Position numbers and translations under genes: made by a program
In this document: positions 37,072-48,737 of the stretch, in pieces
How the letters are laid out: each line of letters starts with the position of its first letter
How positions within the stretch are numbered: the first letter of the stretch is position 1
The notes under the pieces: model-generated
Database searches by the model: none
What the model was told of the DNA's origin: nothing
Seen by the model: only the letters and a program-made list of their open reading frames with translations
Source of the DNA: Mesorhizobium hawassense
GTDB taxonomy: Bacteria; Pseudomonadota; Alphaproteobacteria; Rhizobiales; Rhizobiaceae
DNA length: 64,000 nucleotides
Direction: 5' to 3'
Assembly: GCF_003289945.1 (NCBI RefSeq)
Contig: NZ_QMBP01000023.1
Location: 18,833 to 82,832 of the forward strand

Positions 37072-38199
37072 TCAGTAAACCACGACACTCCGGATCGACT
37101 TGCCCTCATGCATGAGGTCGAAGCCCTTGTTGATGTCCTCGAGCTTCAGCGTATGGGTGATCATCGGATCGATCTGGATCTTGCCCTCCATGTACCAGTC
37201 GACGATCCTCGGCACGTCGGTGCGGCCGCGCGCGCCGCCGAAGGCGGTGCCCATCCAGGTGCGGCCGGTGACCAGCTGGAACGGCCTGGTCGAGATCTCC
37301 TGGCCGGCGCCGGCGACGCCGATGATGACCGACTTGCCCCAACCGCGATGCGAGGCCTCCAGCGCCTGGCGCATCACCTTGGTGTTGCCGGTGCAGTCGA
37401 AGGTGTAGTCGGCGCCGCCGATCTGGTCTGCGCCCCGCTTGGTCATGTTGACGAGGTAAGGCACGATGTCGCCGTCGATCTCCTTTGGATTGACGAAATG
37501 CGTCATGCCGAACTTCTCGCCCCAGGGCTTCTTGTCGTTGTTGACGTCGACGCCGATGATCATGTCGGCGCCGGCAAGGCGAAGGCCCTGGATGACGTTG
37601 AGACCGATGCCACCGAGGCCGAAGACGACGGCGGTGGCGCCCTGTTCGACCTTGGCGGTGTTGATGACGGCGCCGATGCCGGTGGTGACGCCGCAGCCGA
37701 TGTAGCAGATCTTGTCGAAGGGGGCGTCGGGATTGACCTTGGCCAGCGCGATCTCGGGCAGCACGGTGAAATTGGAGAAGGTCGAGCAGCCCATATAGTG
37801 GAAGAGCTTGTCCTTGCCCATCGAGAAGCGCGAGGAGCCATCCGGCATCAGCCCTTGGCCTTGGGTGGCGCGGATGGCGGTGCACAGGTTCGTCTTCCTC
37901 GACAGGCATGACGGGCACTGCCGGCATTCCGGCGTATAGAGCGGGATGACATGGTCGCCCTTCTTGACCGAGGTGACGCCCTTGCCGACATCGACCACCA
38001 CGCCGGCGCCCTCATGGCCGAGGATGGCCGGGAACAGGCCTTCCGGATCGGCGCCCGACAGCGTGAACTCGTCGGTGTGGCAGATGCCGGTCGCCTTGAC
38101 CTCGACCAGAACCTCGCCTTCGCGCGGCCCTTCGAGGTCCACCTCCATGATCTCCAGCGGCTTTCCGGCGGCGACGGCAACGGCGGCACGCGTTTTCAT
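37072..38199 (-). CDS. adhC: S-(hydroxymethyl)glutathione dehydrogenase / class III alcohol dehydrogenase
   Basis: A 375-residue zinc- and NAD-dependent enzyme oxidising S-hydroxymethylglutathione to S-formylglutathione; it also reduces S-nitrosoglutathione. Catalytic Cys40 and His62-Glu63 (GHEGAGVV) and structural Cys92/95/98/106 are in place, and VVFGLGGIGLNVIQG is the Rossmann nucleotide site. ATG 38199 has GGAGG eight bases before it. Paired with gfa downstream. The S-formylglutathione hydrolase gene (fghA) is not in the window. Confidence 0.96.
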   Translation of the reverse strand: MKTRAAVAVAAGKPLEIMEVDLEGPREGEVLVEVKATGICHTDEFTLSGADPEGLFPAILGHEGAGVVVDVGKGVTSVKKGDHVIPLYTPECRQCPSCLSRKTNLCTAIRATQGQGLMPDGSSRFSMGKDKLFHYMGCSTFSNFTVLPEIALAKVNPDAPFDKICYIGCGVTTGIGAVINTAKVEQGATAVVFGLGGIGLNVIQGLRLAGADMIIGVDVNNDKKPWGEKFGMTHFVNPKEIDGDIVPYLVNMTKRGADQIGGADYTFDCTGNTKVMRQALEASHRGWGKSVIIGVAGAGQEISTRPFQLVTGRTWMGTAFGGARGRTDVPRIVDWYMEGKIQIDPMITHTLKLEDINKGFDLMHEGKSIRSVVVY

Positions 38200-38448
38200 G
38201 AGGCATTCCTCCCAAGCGATTTGCAAGTTTTAGCTAACGGCAAGCTGCCCGTGGCGAATGCCAGCCTGCCATCCCTTCGGCCTTAAAAATAACCTTAGCG
38301 AGTTCCGCGTTGGCGGCCAACGTCTCTTGCGACGTTTTTCGGCGCGGTTTCCGCAATCGGCGGCTGCCACAAGCCAATCCGCGGACACTTGAGGCGCGCC
38401 GGAATTATCCATAGAACTGGACCGCTTCGCCGGAGGAACGACATCCGA

Positions 38449-40461
<2,013 letters not shown>

Positions 40462-40559
40462 CCGGCTTGCTGTGTACAGGTGATCGCTGGACTCGCATCG
40501 CGGGCTCCCGGACAATACATCTGCACGGATATTGAGTCCTTTCGAGCGATACGAAGCCC

Positions 40560-43500
40560 ATGGCGGATGAACGACTTCCTCGCGACCCGTTGCAGCGCGA
40601 AGCGGCGGTGAAGGCTGCGCGGCCCGAAACGCCGGCGCGCACGTTCATCCATTTGCGCGTGCATTCGGCCTATTCGCTGCTGGAAGGCGCGCTGCAACTC
40701 GGCGCGATCGTCGGCCACGCGGTCAAGGACGAGGCGCCGGCGATCGCGGTGACCGACACCAACAATCTGTTCGGCGCGCTGGAATTCGCCCAGAAGGCGG
40801 TCAAGGACGGCATCCAGCCGATCATCGGCTGCCAGATCGATCTCGCCTTTTCCGGCGAGGCGAGCGACGGCCAGCGCGACCGCCGTCGCCATGGGCCGGA
40901 GATATCGCCGATCGTGCTTATCGCCGCCAGCGAGGACGGCTACAGCAATCTTGTGCGGCTGATAAGCAAGGTCTATCTGGAGACGCCGCCCGGCGAGCCG
41001 GTGCATCTGACCAGCGTGGCGCTGGAAGGCAAAAGCAACGGGCTGATCTGCCTTACGGGTGGGCCGCGCGGTCCGATCGGCGCCGCTCTGAAGGCCGACC
41101 GGCGCGACCTCGCCGAACAGCGGCTGCTGTTCCTCAAGGGCCTGTTCGGCGACCGTCTCTATCTCGAATTGGAACGCGTCGCCGGTTATGACCGCATGGT
41201 CGAAAAATCGACCGTCGACTTGGCCTATACGCATGAATTGCCGCTGGTCGCGACCAACGAGTCGTTCTTTTCCAAGCGCGACGACTACGAGGCGCATGAC
41301 GCGCTGATCGCCATCGCCGAAGGCTCGGTCGTTGCCGCCGACAACCGCCGGCGGCTCGCGGCTGACAATTTCCTGCGCAGCCAGGCCGATATGGCGCGGC
41401 TGTTCTCCGACCTGCCGGAAGCGATCGACAACACCGTCGAGATCGCGATGCGCTGTTCCTACTATCCGAAGAACCGCAGCCCGATCCTGCCGCGTTTCAC
41501 CGGCGCCGACGCGGCGGACAAGGATGCAGCGGAGAAGGCGGAAGCCGCCGAGCTTGCCCGTCAGGCCCGCGAAGGCCTGGATGCCCGCCTTGCCGCGCAC
41601 GGGCCGACGCCGGGTTACACGGTCGAGCAGTATCGCGAGCGGCTGGAATTCGAGCTCGGCATCATCGAGAAGATGAAGTTCCCGGGCTACTTCCTGATCG
41701 TCGCCGACTTCATCAAATGGGCGAAGGCGCAAGGCATTCCGGTCGGGCCGGGGCGCGGTTCGGGCGCCGGCTCGCTGGTCGCCTATTCGACCACCATCAC
41801 CGACATCGACCCGCTGCGTTTCTCGCTGCTGTTTGAGCGCTTCCTCAATCCCGACCGTGTGTCGATGCCCGACTTCGACATCGACTTCTGCCAGGACCGG
41901 CGCGAAGAGGTCATCCGCTACGTCCAGCAGAAATACGGCCGCGACCAGGTCGGCCAGATCATCACCTTCGGTACGCTGCAGGCGCGCGCGGTGCTGCGCG
42001 ACGTCGGCCGCGTGCTGCAGATGCCTTACGGCCAGGTCGACAAGCTCTCCAAGATGGTGCCGCAGAACCCGGCCAATCCGGTCAAACTTGCGGACGCCAT
42101 CGCCAACGAGCCGCGTTTCGCCGAGGAGGCAGAGAAGGAACCGATCGTCCAGACGCTGCTCGATACGGCGCAAAAGCTCGAAGGCCTCTACCGCCATGCC
42201 TCGACCCACGCCGCCGGCATCGTCATCGGCGATAGACCTTTGTCCGAATTGGTACCGATGTATCGCGATCCGCGCTCGGACATACCGGTCACCCAGTTCA
42301 ACATGAAGTATGTCGAGCAGGCGGGGCTGGTGAAGTTCGACTTCCTCGGGCTGAAGACGCTGACCGTGCTGGAAACGGCGGTGAAGCTGATCCGCCGGCG
42401 CGGCGTCGACATCGATCTCGCTACGATACCGCTCGACGACAAGGATACCTACGCCATGCTGTCGCGCGGCGAGGTGGTCGGCGTGTTCCAGGTTGAAAGT
42501 GCCGGCATGCGCAAGGCGCTGATCGGCATGCGGCCGGACTGTATCGAGGATATCATCGCACTGGTCGCGCTCTACCGTCCCGGCCCGATGGAGAACATCC
42601 CGACCTACAACGCCAGAAAGCATGGCGAGGAGGAGATGGCCTCGATCCATCCCAAGATCGACCATCTGGTGAAGGAAACCCAAGGCGTCATCGTCTATCA
42701 GGAACAGGTGATGCAGATCGCGCAGGAGCTGTCCGGCTATTCGCTCGGCGAAGCGGACCTTTTGCGCCGCGCCATGGGCAAGAAGATCCGCGCCGAGATG
42801 GACAAGCAGCGCGAGCGCTTCGTCACGGGCGCGGTCGAGCGCGGCGTCAGCAAGCCGCAGGCCGATTTCATCTTCGACCTTCTGGCCAAGTTCGCCGACT
42901 ACGGCTTCAACAAGTCGCACGCGGCGGCCTATGCCGTGGTTTCCTACCAGACCGCCTATCTCAAGGCGCATTATCCGGTCGAGTTCCTGGCGGCGTCGAT
43001 GACGCTCGACATGAGCAACACCGACAAGCTGGCCGACTTCCGCCAGGACGCGATGCGGCTCGGCATCGAGGTGGTGGCGCCGTCGGTGATGTCGAGTTTC
43101 CGTCCGTTCGAGGTCGGCGAAAACAAGATCTTCTATTCGCTGGCGGCGCTCAAGGGTGTCGGCGACGCGGCGGTCGAGCATATCGTCGCCATGCGTGGCG
43201 AAAAGCCGTTCAAGAACCTCGCCGATTTCTGCGAGCGGGTCGATCCCAAGATCGTCGGCAAGCGCGTCTTCGAAAGCCTGATCATGGCCGGCGCGCTCGA
43301 TTGCTACGGGCACGATCGCGCCCAGATGATGGCCGGCGTCGAGCGGATGATGGGCCTGGCCTCGCTGGCGCAGCAGAACGCCATCTCCGGCCAGGCGGAC
43401 ATTTTCGGCGCTTCACTTGGGAGCCAATCGCAGGCGCTCAACCTGCCGGCAACCGATCCGTGGCTTGCCGCCGACCGGCTGCATCGCGAGTTCCAGGTGG

Positions 43501-44087
43501 TCGGCTTCTATCTCTCGGCACATCCGCTGGATGAGTACAAGGCGGCACTGCAGAAGATGCGGGTGCAGAACTGGGGTGAATTCTCGGCCGCGGTCAAACG
43601 CGGCGCTGCCGCCGGCCGGCTCGCCGGCACCGTCACCACCAAGCAGGAGCGCAAGACCCGCACCGGCAACAAGATGGGCGTGGTGCAGTTTTCCGACACG
43701 ACGGGCCAATATGAGGCGGTCCTGTTCTCCGAAGGGCTGGCACAGTATCGCGACATGCTGGAGCCGGGCCGCTCGGTGGTGATCACGGTTTCAGCCGAGG
43801 ACCGGCCTGAAGGTGTCAATCTGCGCATCCAGACCGTGCAGTCGCTGGAGGATGAGGCCAGCCGTATCCAGAAGGCGTTGCGGATTTTCGTGCGCGATTC
43901 AGCGCCCCTCGGCACGCTCGCCAACCAGCTTGCCGTGAAGGGCGAGGGGCAGGTAAGCTTCGTGCTGATCAAGGAAGCCGGACAGGGCGAGGTCGAGATC
44001 GAATTGCCCAACCGCTACCGCATCTCGCCGCAAGTCGCATCGGCCATGCGAGCCGTGCCCGGTGTGGTGGAAGTGGAGCTGGTCTAG
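40560..44087 (+). CDS. dnaE: DNA polymerase III alpha subunit
   Basis: The 1175-residue replicative polymerase. The PHP domain opens with HLRVHSAYSLLEGA, and the polymerase active site has GRGSGAGSLVAYS and the catalytic aspartates of PDFDIDFCQDRRE (about residue 437). The C-terminal part includes helix-hairpin-helix (ALKGVGDAAVEHI) and OB-fold (LAGTVTTKQERKTRTGNKMG) regions. The PHP domain keeps its first HxH-type histidines, though proofreading cannot be inferred. About 100 non-coding bases separate it from the carboxylase gene. Confidence 0.97.
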   Translation: MADERLPRDPLQREAAVKAARPETPARTFIHLRVHSAYSLLEGALQLGAIVGHAVKDEAPAIAVTDTNNLFGALEFAQKAVKDGIQPIIGCQIDLAFSGEASDGQRDRRRHGPEISPIVLIAASEDGYSNLVRLISKVYLETPPGEPVHLTSVALEGKSNGLICLTGGPRGPIGAALKADRRDLAEQRLLFLKGLFGDRLYLELERVAGYDRMVEKSTVDLAYTHELPLVATNESFFSKRDDYEAHDALIAIAEGSVVAADNRRRLAADNFLRSQADMARLFSDLPEAIDNTVEIAMRCSYYPKNRSPILPRFTGADAADKDAAEKAEAAELARQAREGLDARLAAHGPTPGYTVEQYRERLEFELGIIEKMKFPGYFLIVADFIKWAKAQGIPVGPGRGSGAGSLVAYSTTITDIDPLRFSLLFERFLNPDRVSMPDFDIDFCQDRREEVIRYVQQKYGRDQVGQIITFGTLQARAVLRDVGRVLQMPYGQVDKLSKMVPQNPANPVKLADAIANEPRFAEEAEKEPIVQTLLDTAQKLEGLYRHASTHAAGIVIGDRPLSELVPMYRDPRSDIPVTQFNMKYVEQAGLVKFDFLGLKTLTVLETAVKLIRRRGVDIDLATIPLDDKDTYAMLSRGEVVGVFQVESAGMRKALIGMRPDCIEDIIALVALYRPGPMENIPTYNARKHGEEEMASIHPKIDHLVKETQGVIVYQEQVMQIAQELSGYSLGEADLLRRAMGKKIRAEMDKQRERFVTGAVERGVSKPQADFIFDLLAKFADYGFNKSHAAAYAVVSYQTAYLKAHYPVEFLAASMTLDMSNTDKLADFRQDAMRLGIEVVAPSVMSSFRPFEVGENKIFYSLAALKGVGDAAVEHIVAMRGEKPFKNLADFCERVDPKIVGKRVFESLIMAGALDCYGHDRAQMMAGVERMMGLASLAQQNAISGQADIFGASLGSQSQALNLPATDPWLAADRLHREFQVVGFYLSAHPLDEYKAALQKMRVQNWGEFSAAVKRGAAAGRLAGTVTTKQERKTRTGNKMGVVQFSDTTGQYEAVLFSEGLAQYRDMLEPGRSVVITVSAEDRPEGVNLRIQTVQSLEDEASRIQKALRIFVRDSAPLGTLANQLAVKGEGQVSFVLIKEAGQGEVEIELPNRYRISPQVASAMRAVPGVVEVELV

Positions 44088-44088
44088 C

Positions 44089-44976
44089 TCACGGCGTCGC
44101 CGCTTCCGCTTCCGCCACGCGCGGCGTCTTGCGCTGCAAATTGAGCAGGTTGCCGGCCAGGATCAGCGCCGCGCCGCCGGCGGTGAAGACGTCGATCTGT
44201 TCGTGATAGAGCAGCCAGCCGACCAGCGCCGACAATGGCACGCGCAGGAAATCCATCGGCGAGATGATCGTGGCGTCGGCGTGGGTGAGCGCGCGGGCCA
44301 GGCAGAAATGCGAGGACATGCCGGTGAAGGCGATCAGGAAGATCCACGGCCACAGCCCAAGTGAGGGGTTGTGCCAGTCATAGAGCGCCGGGATCAGGCC
44401 CACCGCCGACTGGATGATCAGCATCCAGAAGATGATGCGCACCACGCTTTCGGTCTTGGTCATCGACTTAACCAGCACCATCGAGATGCCGAAGCAGACC
44501 GCCGCGCCGAGCACGACGAGATGACCGGGATCCATCGAACCGGCGCTCGGGCGCACGATGACGACCACGCCGATCAGTCCGAGCACGATCGCCGCCAGCT
44601 TCGACCGCGACAGCCTTTCGCCGAGGAAGCTCACCGCCAGGATCGCCGTCCACATCGGCGTCGTGAACTCGATCGAGATCAGCACGGCGAGCGGGATGAG
44701 CGTCAGCGCGTAAAGCCAGGCCGCCTGACCGGTATAGTGGATGACGTTGCGGGCGAGATGGGCGAGCGGGCGCTCGGTGCGCATCGCTGCAAAGCCGCCA
44801 CTCATCATCACCACCGGCAAAAGGATAAAGAAGCCGATCACCGAGCGCAGCTCGAGCACCTGGAAGACGTTGAGCTCGGCCGTGGTCTCGCGGCCGGCGA
44901 CCGACATCGCCAGCATCGAGGCGATCGACAGCGCCATCCAGAGCGCGGCTTTTGGGATCGAGGGAGCAGGTGCCAT
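44089..44976 (-). CDS. EamA-domain (DMT superfamily) transporter
   Basis: A 295-residue inner-membrane protein with about ten helices arranged as two EamA repeats; the repeat boundary is near residue 150. Conserved stretches are FTTPMWTAILAVSFLGERLS (end of repeat one) and SPMDFLRVPLSALVGWLLYHE (end of repeat two). Such proteins export metabolites or take up small molecules; the substrate is unknown. It converges on dnaE, one base apart. Confidence 0.9.
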   Translation of the reverse strand: MAPAPSIPKAALWMALSIASMLAMSVAGRETTAELNVFQVLELRSVIGFFILLPVVMMSGGFAAMRTERPLAHLARNVIHYTGQAAWLYALTLIPLAVLISIEFTTPMWTAILAVSFLGERLSRSKLAAIVLGLIGVVVIVRPSAGSMDPGHLVVLGAAVCFGISMVLVKSMTKTESVVRIIFWMLIIQSAVGLIPALYDWHNPSLGLWPWIFLIAFTGMSSHFCLARALTHADATIISPMDFLRVPLSALVGWLLYHEQIDVFTAGGAALILAGNLLNLQRKTPRVAEAEAATP

Positions 44977-45108
44977 TGGGGCTATCTCGCAAGCCGGGGC
45001 TCCTGCCGCAACTCATAGTGGCGGCATTCGACTGGGCCAGAGACAGCCGCCAGACCTTTTCGTTCCATGTCGTTTCCCCAAAACGCTGTGCGGTTTGGGC
45101 GGCGTGCG

Positions 45109-45903
45109 TCAGCCTCCGGTAAGCGACAATCCGCGGGCTCGTTCGCGCAAAAGGTCGAGCAACTGGTTGCGCCGGGGCTCGGGCGTGTCGATGGGCAGCA
45201 CGAAGCAGAGCGTCCTGTTGATGGCGCCATGGCCGTCATGGATGGGGGCGGCCATGCACCAGGTGAAACGGTCGGCAAGCGCCGAGGTCTCGCTGAAACC
45301 CTGCGCCCGCGCCCGCTCGACATCGGCGAAGAACTCCTGCGGCGCGATGATGCGGCCGTCCGGCAGCTTGTAGTCGCCGGCCGGAATGAAGCGTTTGAGC
45401 TCGGCCTCGTTCATATGGCCGACGAGCAGCCGGCCCGATGCGGTCCACGGGATCGGCACCTCGACGCCGACATCGCTGGAGATGCGGAACGGGCCGGGAG
45501 AGTCGCGGCAGTCGAGCACGACATATTTGTTGCCGCGCAGCCCGCAGAGCTGGACGGTCTCGCCGGTTTCCGCGGCCATCTTGTCCAGGGTTTCGAGAAT
45601 GCGGCGATAGTGGGCGTTGTGATGTGAGTAAGCCCAGCCGAAAAGGTGCATCGCACGACCGAAATAGACATAGCCTTCGGAGCCGACATTCTCGAGCATC
45701 TCGGCCTCGAGCAGGCTGTTGACGATCTCGTAGGTGGTCGAGCGCGGCGCGCCGATCATCTTGGCGAGGTCGCCGACGCGCACCGGCGCGCGATGCTTCA
45801 GCAGAGCCTCCAGCAGCATGATGACGCGGTCGATGCCGCGACGTCGCTCGCCGCCTTGCGGCTGCGCGCCCGCTTCGATCGGATCAGTCGCCCCGTCACT
45901 CAT
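45109..45903 (-). CDS. IclR-family transcriptional regulator
   Basis: A 264-residue regulator with an N-terminal winged helix (about residues 22-78; VRVGDLAKMIGAPRSTTYEI) and a C-terminal effector-binding domain with TASGRLLVGHM and SETSALADRFTWCMAAPIHD. It is divergent from a CUT2-type sugar ABC transporter, and the space between them holds a large inverted repeat. The natural reading is a local repressor or activator of the 46-55 kb catabolic cluster. The effector is unknown. Confidence 0.93.
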   Translation of the reverse strand: MSDGATDPIEAGAQPQGGERRRGIDRVIMLLEALLKHRAPVRVGDLAKMIGAPRSTTYEIVNSLLEAEMLENVGSEGYVYFGRAMHLFGWAYSHHNAHYRRILETLDKMAAETGETVQLCGLRGNKYVVLDCRDSPGPFRISSDVGVEVPIPWTASGRLLVGHMNEAELKRFIPAGDYKLPDGRIIAPQEFFADVERARAQGFSETSALADRFTWCMAAPIHDGHGAINRTLCFVLPIDTPEPRRNQLLDLLRERARGLSLTGG

Positions 45904-45995
45904 GCCCAGTCACTCATGCCAGCCGCCCAGGATCATTTTTCCGGTCCTCGTCTCCAGACGCTTGAAAGATGTCAAGGCTCAGACTAGCATCCATT

Positions 45996-46035
45996 TTGTC
46001 CGATATACAGACATCATGTCTGAAATACCGGACAA
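45996..46035. promoter_or_regulatory. Extended inverted repeat, probable IclR operator
   Basis: A perfect inner palindrome CAGACAT-C-ATGTCTG (46008-46022) is flanked by outer arms TTGTCCG (45996-46002) and CGGACAA (46029-46035). The outer arms are offset by one base relative to the inner axis. It lies about 120 bases before the binding-protein gene and 90 before the IclR start, the expected place for an operator shared by a divergent pair. A further CCGGACA copy appears at 46045-46051. Confidence 0.65.
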
Positions 46036-46157
46036 ACTAACGAGCCGGACAGAGAAAGTCCAGACGGGAAAGCAGCGGTTTCCGCGATGTGGCGACCGAG
46101 GGCTTCTGTCGTCCCGGACTTCGCGCGTCCGGACATAGCCACCAAAGGGGAACCGTC

Positions 46158-47210
46158 ATGAAGAAATCGTCGTTATTCGCATCCGCCAGCGCCCTTTGCC
46201 TCGGTCTCGTCCTGGCCGTGAGCACCGGCACCGCGGCCAATGCAGCCGCCAACTGCATCAAGGGCGACCGCAAGCCGCCCTACACGATCGGCTGGGCCGA
46301 CATCTATTCCGTGCCGACCTGGATGAAGCAGACGCAGGGCACCATCGAAGCCGAGGTCGAGACGCTGAAGAAGCAGGGTCTTGTCGACAAGCTGGTCGTG
46401 ACCGACGCCCAGGGCGACGCCAATGTGCAGATCCAGCAGATCCAGTCGATGATCGATTCCAATGTCGACGCCATCATCCTGATCGCCGGCTCCTCGACCG
46501 CGCCGGCGCGCGTGCTGGCCGACGCCTGCGCCAAGGGCATCGCCATCATCAACTTCGACAGTCTGGTCGACACCGACAAGGTGACCGCCAAGGTCAACAC
46601 CGATTCCTCGCAATGGGGCGACCAGGCCGCCAAGTTCCTGATCAGCGCCATTGGCGGCAAGGGCAAGATCCTCATCCTGAACGGCCCGGCCGGCATTTCG
46701 GTCAGCGACGATCGCCGCAAGGGCGCCGATGCCGAGCTTAAGGCCCATCCCGACGTGAAGGTCCTGGCCGAGACCAACACGCCCTACAACGTCGCGCCCG
46801 CCCAGGAAGCCGTCACCAGCCTGCTGTTCGCCAATCCCGAGATCGACGGCATCCTGTCGCTCGGCGGCGCGCTGTCGGCCGGCGCGGTGCTGGCGCTCGA
46901 CAAGCAGGGCCGCGACCAGGTGCCGATCACCGGCGAGAATGCGCGGCAGTTCCTCGAACTGTGGAAGGAAAAGGGCCTGAAGAGCTGGGCCACCATGCAG
47001 CCGAACTGGCTCGGCGCCTTCGCCGCCTACACCGCGGTGCAGGCGCTGCAAGGCAAGGATGTGCCGGCCTTCGTCAAGATCCCTCTGCCGGTCATCGACA
47101 ATTCCAACATCGACGAATACCTCGCCCGCGCCAAGGATTTCCCGGCTGACGGCTATATCTATTCGCCCTACGATGAGGAGCTGTTCAAGAAGCTGCTGGC
47201 GCAGAAATAA
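46158..47210 (+). CDS. CUT2-type ABC transporter substrate-binding protein
   Basis: A 350-residue periplasmic binding protein of the Peripl_BP_4 (ribose/xylose-like) group. Signal peptide to about residue 30 (GTAANAAANC); then YTIGWADIYSVPTWMKQTQG, DAIILIAGSSTAPARVLADA and FANPEIDGILSLGGALSAG. ATG 46158 follows AAAGGGG. Ligand specificity cannot be read from sequence; the unusual neighbours argue against a plain sugar. First gene of a four-gene transporter run. Confidence 0.92.
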   Translation: MKKSSLFASASALCLGLVLAVSTGTAANAAANCIKGDRKPPYTIGWADIYSVPTWMKQTQGTIEAEVETLKKQGLVDKLVVTDAQGDANVQIQQIQSMIDSNVDAIILIAGSSTAPARVLADACAKGIAIINFDSLVDTDKVTAKVNTDSSQWGDQAAKFLISAIGGKGKILILNGPAGISVSDDRRKGADAELKAHPDVKVLAETNTPYNVAPAQEAVTSLLFANPEIDGILSLGGALSAGAVLALDKQGRDQVPITGENARQFLELWKEKGLKSWATMQPNWLGAFAAYTAVQALQGKDVPAFVKIPLPVIDNSNIDEYLARAKDFPADGYIYSPYDEELFKKLLAQK

Positions 47211-47228
47211 GCCGGAAGGGTTGTAGCA

Positions 47229-48737
47229 TTGACGACCGTGGCTCCGCTCCTGGCCGCGCGGGGTGCGTCGAAGGCATTCTTCGGCAACCCCGTCCTGCGC
47301 GGCGTTTCCATCGCTCTGCAGCCGGGCCGCGTGCATGCGCTGCTCGGCGAGAACGGCGCCGGAAAGTCGACCTTGATCAACCTCTTGTCCGGCGCGCTGC
47401 GGCCGGACGGCGGGGAGATCGAAGTCGACGGACGCGCCGTGCCGCGCATGACGCCGGCCCTGGCGCGCCAAGCCGGCATTGCCGTCGTGCAGCAGGAGCT
47501 CAGCCTGACCGCCAGTCTTTCGATCGCCGAAAACATCGGGCTGGGAGCCTATCCGAAACGGTTCGGCCTGATCGATTACAATGAGCTCGCCGCGCGGGCG
47601 AAAGCCGCCTGCGCGCTGGTCGGACTCAACGAACCACTGTCGACGCCCGTCGGGCAGCTTGCGCTCGGGCGCCGGCAGATGGTCGAGATCGCCAAGGCGC
47701 TCTATCGCATGCCGCGGGTGCTCATCCTGGACGAACCGACATCCTCGCTCTCCGCCACCGAAACGAAGATCCTGACGGACCTTTTGGAGCGGTTGCGTGG
47801 CGAAGGCATCGCCATTCTCTATATTTCGCACCGGCTGAACGAAGTGATGGCGCTCTGCCAGCATGTCACCGTGCTCAAGGACGGCACATGCACGGCCGAC
47901 CGCTCGCTGCAGGGGACCGATGCAGCCGGATTGGTGCGGCTGATGGTCGGGCGCGACCCCGGCGATCTCTTTCCCCAATGGCAGCCATCCGCGTCGCCTG
48001 CCAGCGCGATATCGGTTCGTGGGTTCTCCGCCGGACTGATGCGCGATGTCGATCTCGACATCAGGGCCGGGGAAGTGCTGGGCGTCGGAGGCCTGGTCGG
48101 GCAAGGGCAGGAGGATCTGCTGCTCGGGCTCTACGGTGCCATTCCAGCCAAGGCGGCATCCGCAGTGGTCAATGGAGCATCGGGCCTGCCGGGCGGAGTG
48201 CCGAAGGCCAACGCGCTGGGGCTCGCCTATGTGCCGGCCGACCGAAAGCGGGAAGGTTTGCACCTGATCCATCCGATCCTCACCAACATGATGCTGCCTG
48301 CCTTCGCCAGGCTGCCGGCACTGAAGCTTCGCAGCCGCAAGACTGAACGCGAGACGGGAAAAAGCCTTGCCGCCCAGCTTGCCATCAAGGGCGATCTGCA
48401 AAGGCCGGCGCAGGCGCTGTCCGGCGGCAACCAGCAGAAGGTCGCGCTGGCCAAATGGATGCCGCATGATCCGCTGGTGCTTCTGCTCAACGACCCGACG
48501 CGCGGCGTCGACGTCGAGACCAAGCGCGAAATCTACCTGATGCTTCGCGGCTTCGCCGCTGCCGGCAAGGCCGTCGTGCTGCTCAGCTCCGACACGCCGG
48601 AGTTGGTGCATCTGTGCGACCGCGTTGCCGTGGTGCGGGAAGGCCGCATCACGGCGACGCTGGAACGGGCAGCGCTGAGCGAGGAGGCAATCGTGTCGGC
48701 GGCGATGGGCGCCGAGAAGCAGAAGGTCGCGGCATGA
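47229..48737 (+). CDS. CUT2-type ABC transporter ATP-binding protein (two ATPase domains)
   Basis: A 502-residue duplicated ATPase. Domain one has Walker A GENGAGKSTLINLL and the LALGRRQMVEIAKALYR signature with LILDEPTSSL. Domain two has LSGGNQQKVALAKW and NDPTRGVDVETK, but its Walker A region (VGGLVGQGQEDLL) is degenerate, as is usual in this family. It starts at TTG 47229 after GGAAGGG. Its stop overlaps the first permease start (ATGA). Confidence 0.94.
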   Translation: MTTVAPLLAARGASKAFFGNPVLRGVSIALQPGRVHALLGENGAGKSTLINLLSGALRPDGGEIEVDGRAVPRMTPALARQAGIAVVQQELSLTASLSIAENIGLGAYPKRFGLIDYNELAARAKAACALVGLNEPLSTPVGQLALGRRQMVEIAKALYRMPRVLILDEPTSSLSATETKILTDLLERLRGEGIAILYISHRLNEVMALCQHVTVLKDGTCTADRSLQGTDAAGLVRLMVGRDPGDLFPQWQPSASPASAISVRGFSAGLMRDVDLDIRAGEVLGVGGLVGQGQEDLLLGLYGAIPAKAASAVVNGASGLPGGVPKANALGLAYVPADRKREGLHLIHPILTNMMLPAFARLPALKLRSRKTERETGKSLAAQLAIKGDLQRPAQALSGGNQQKVALAKWMPHDPLVLLLNDPTRGVDVETKREIYLMLRGFAAAGKAVVLLSSDTPELVHLCDRVAVVREGRITATLERAALSEEAIVSAAMGAEKQKVAA

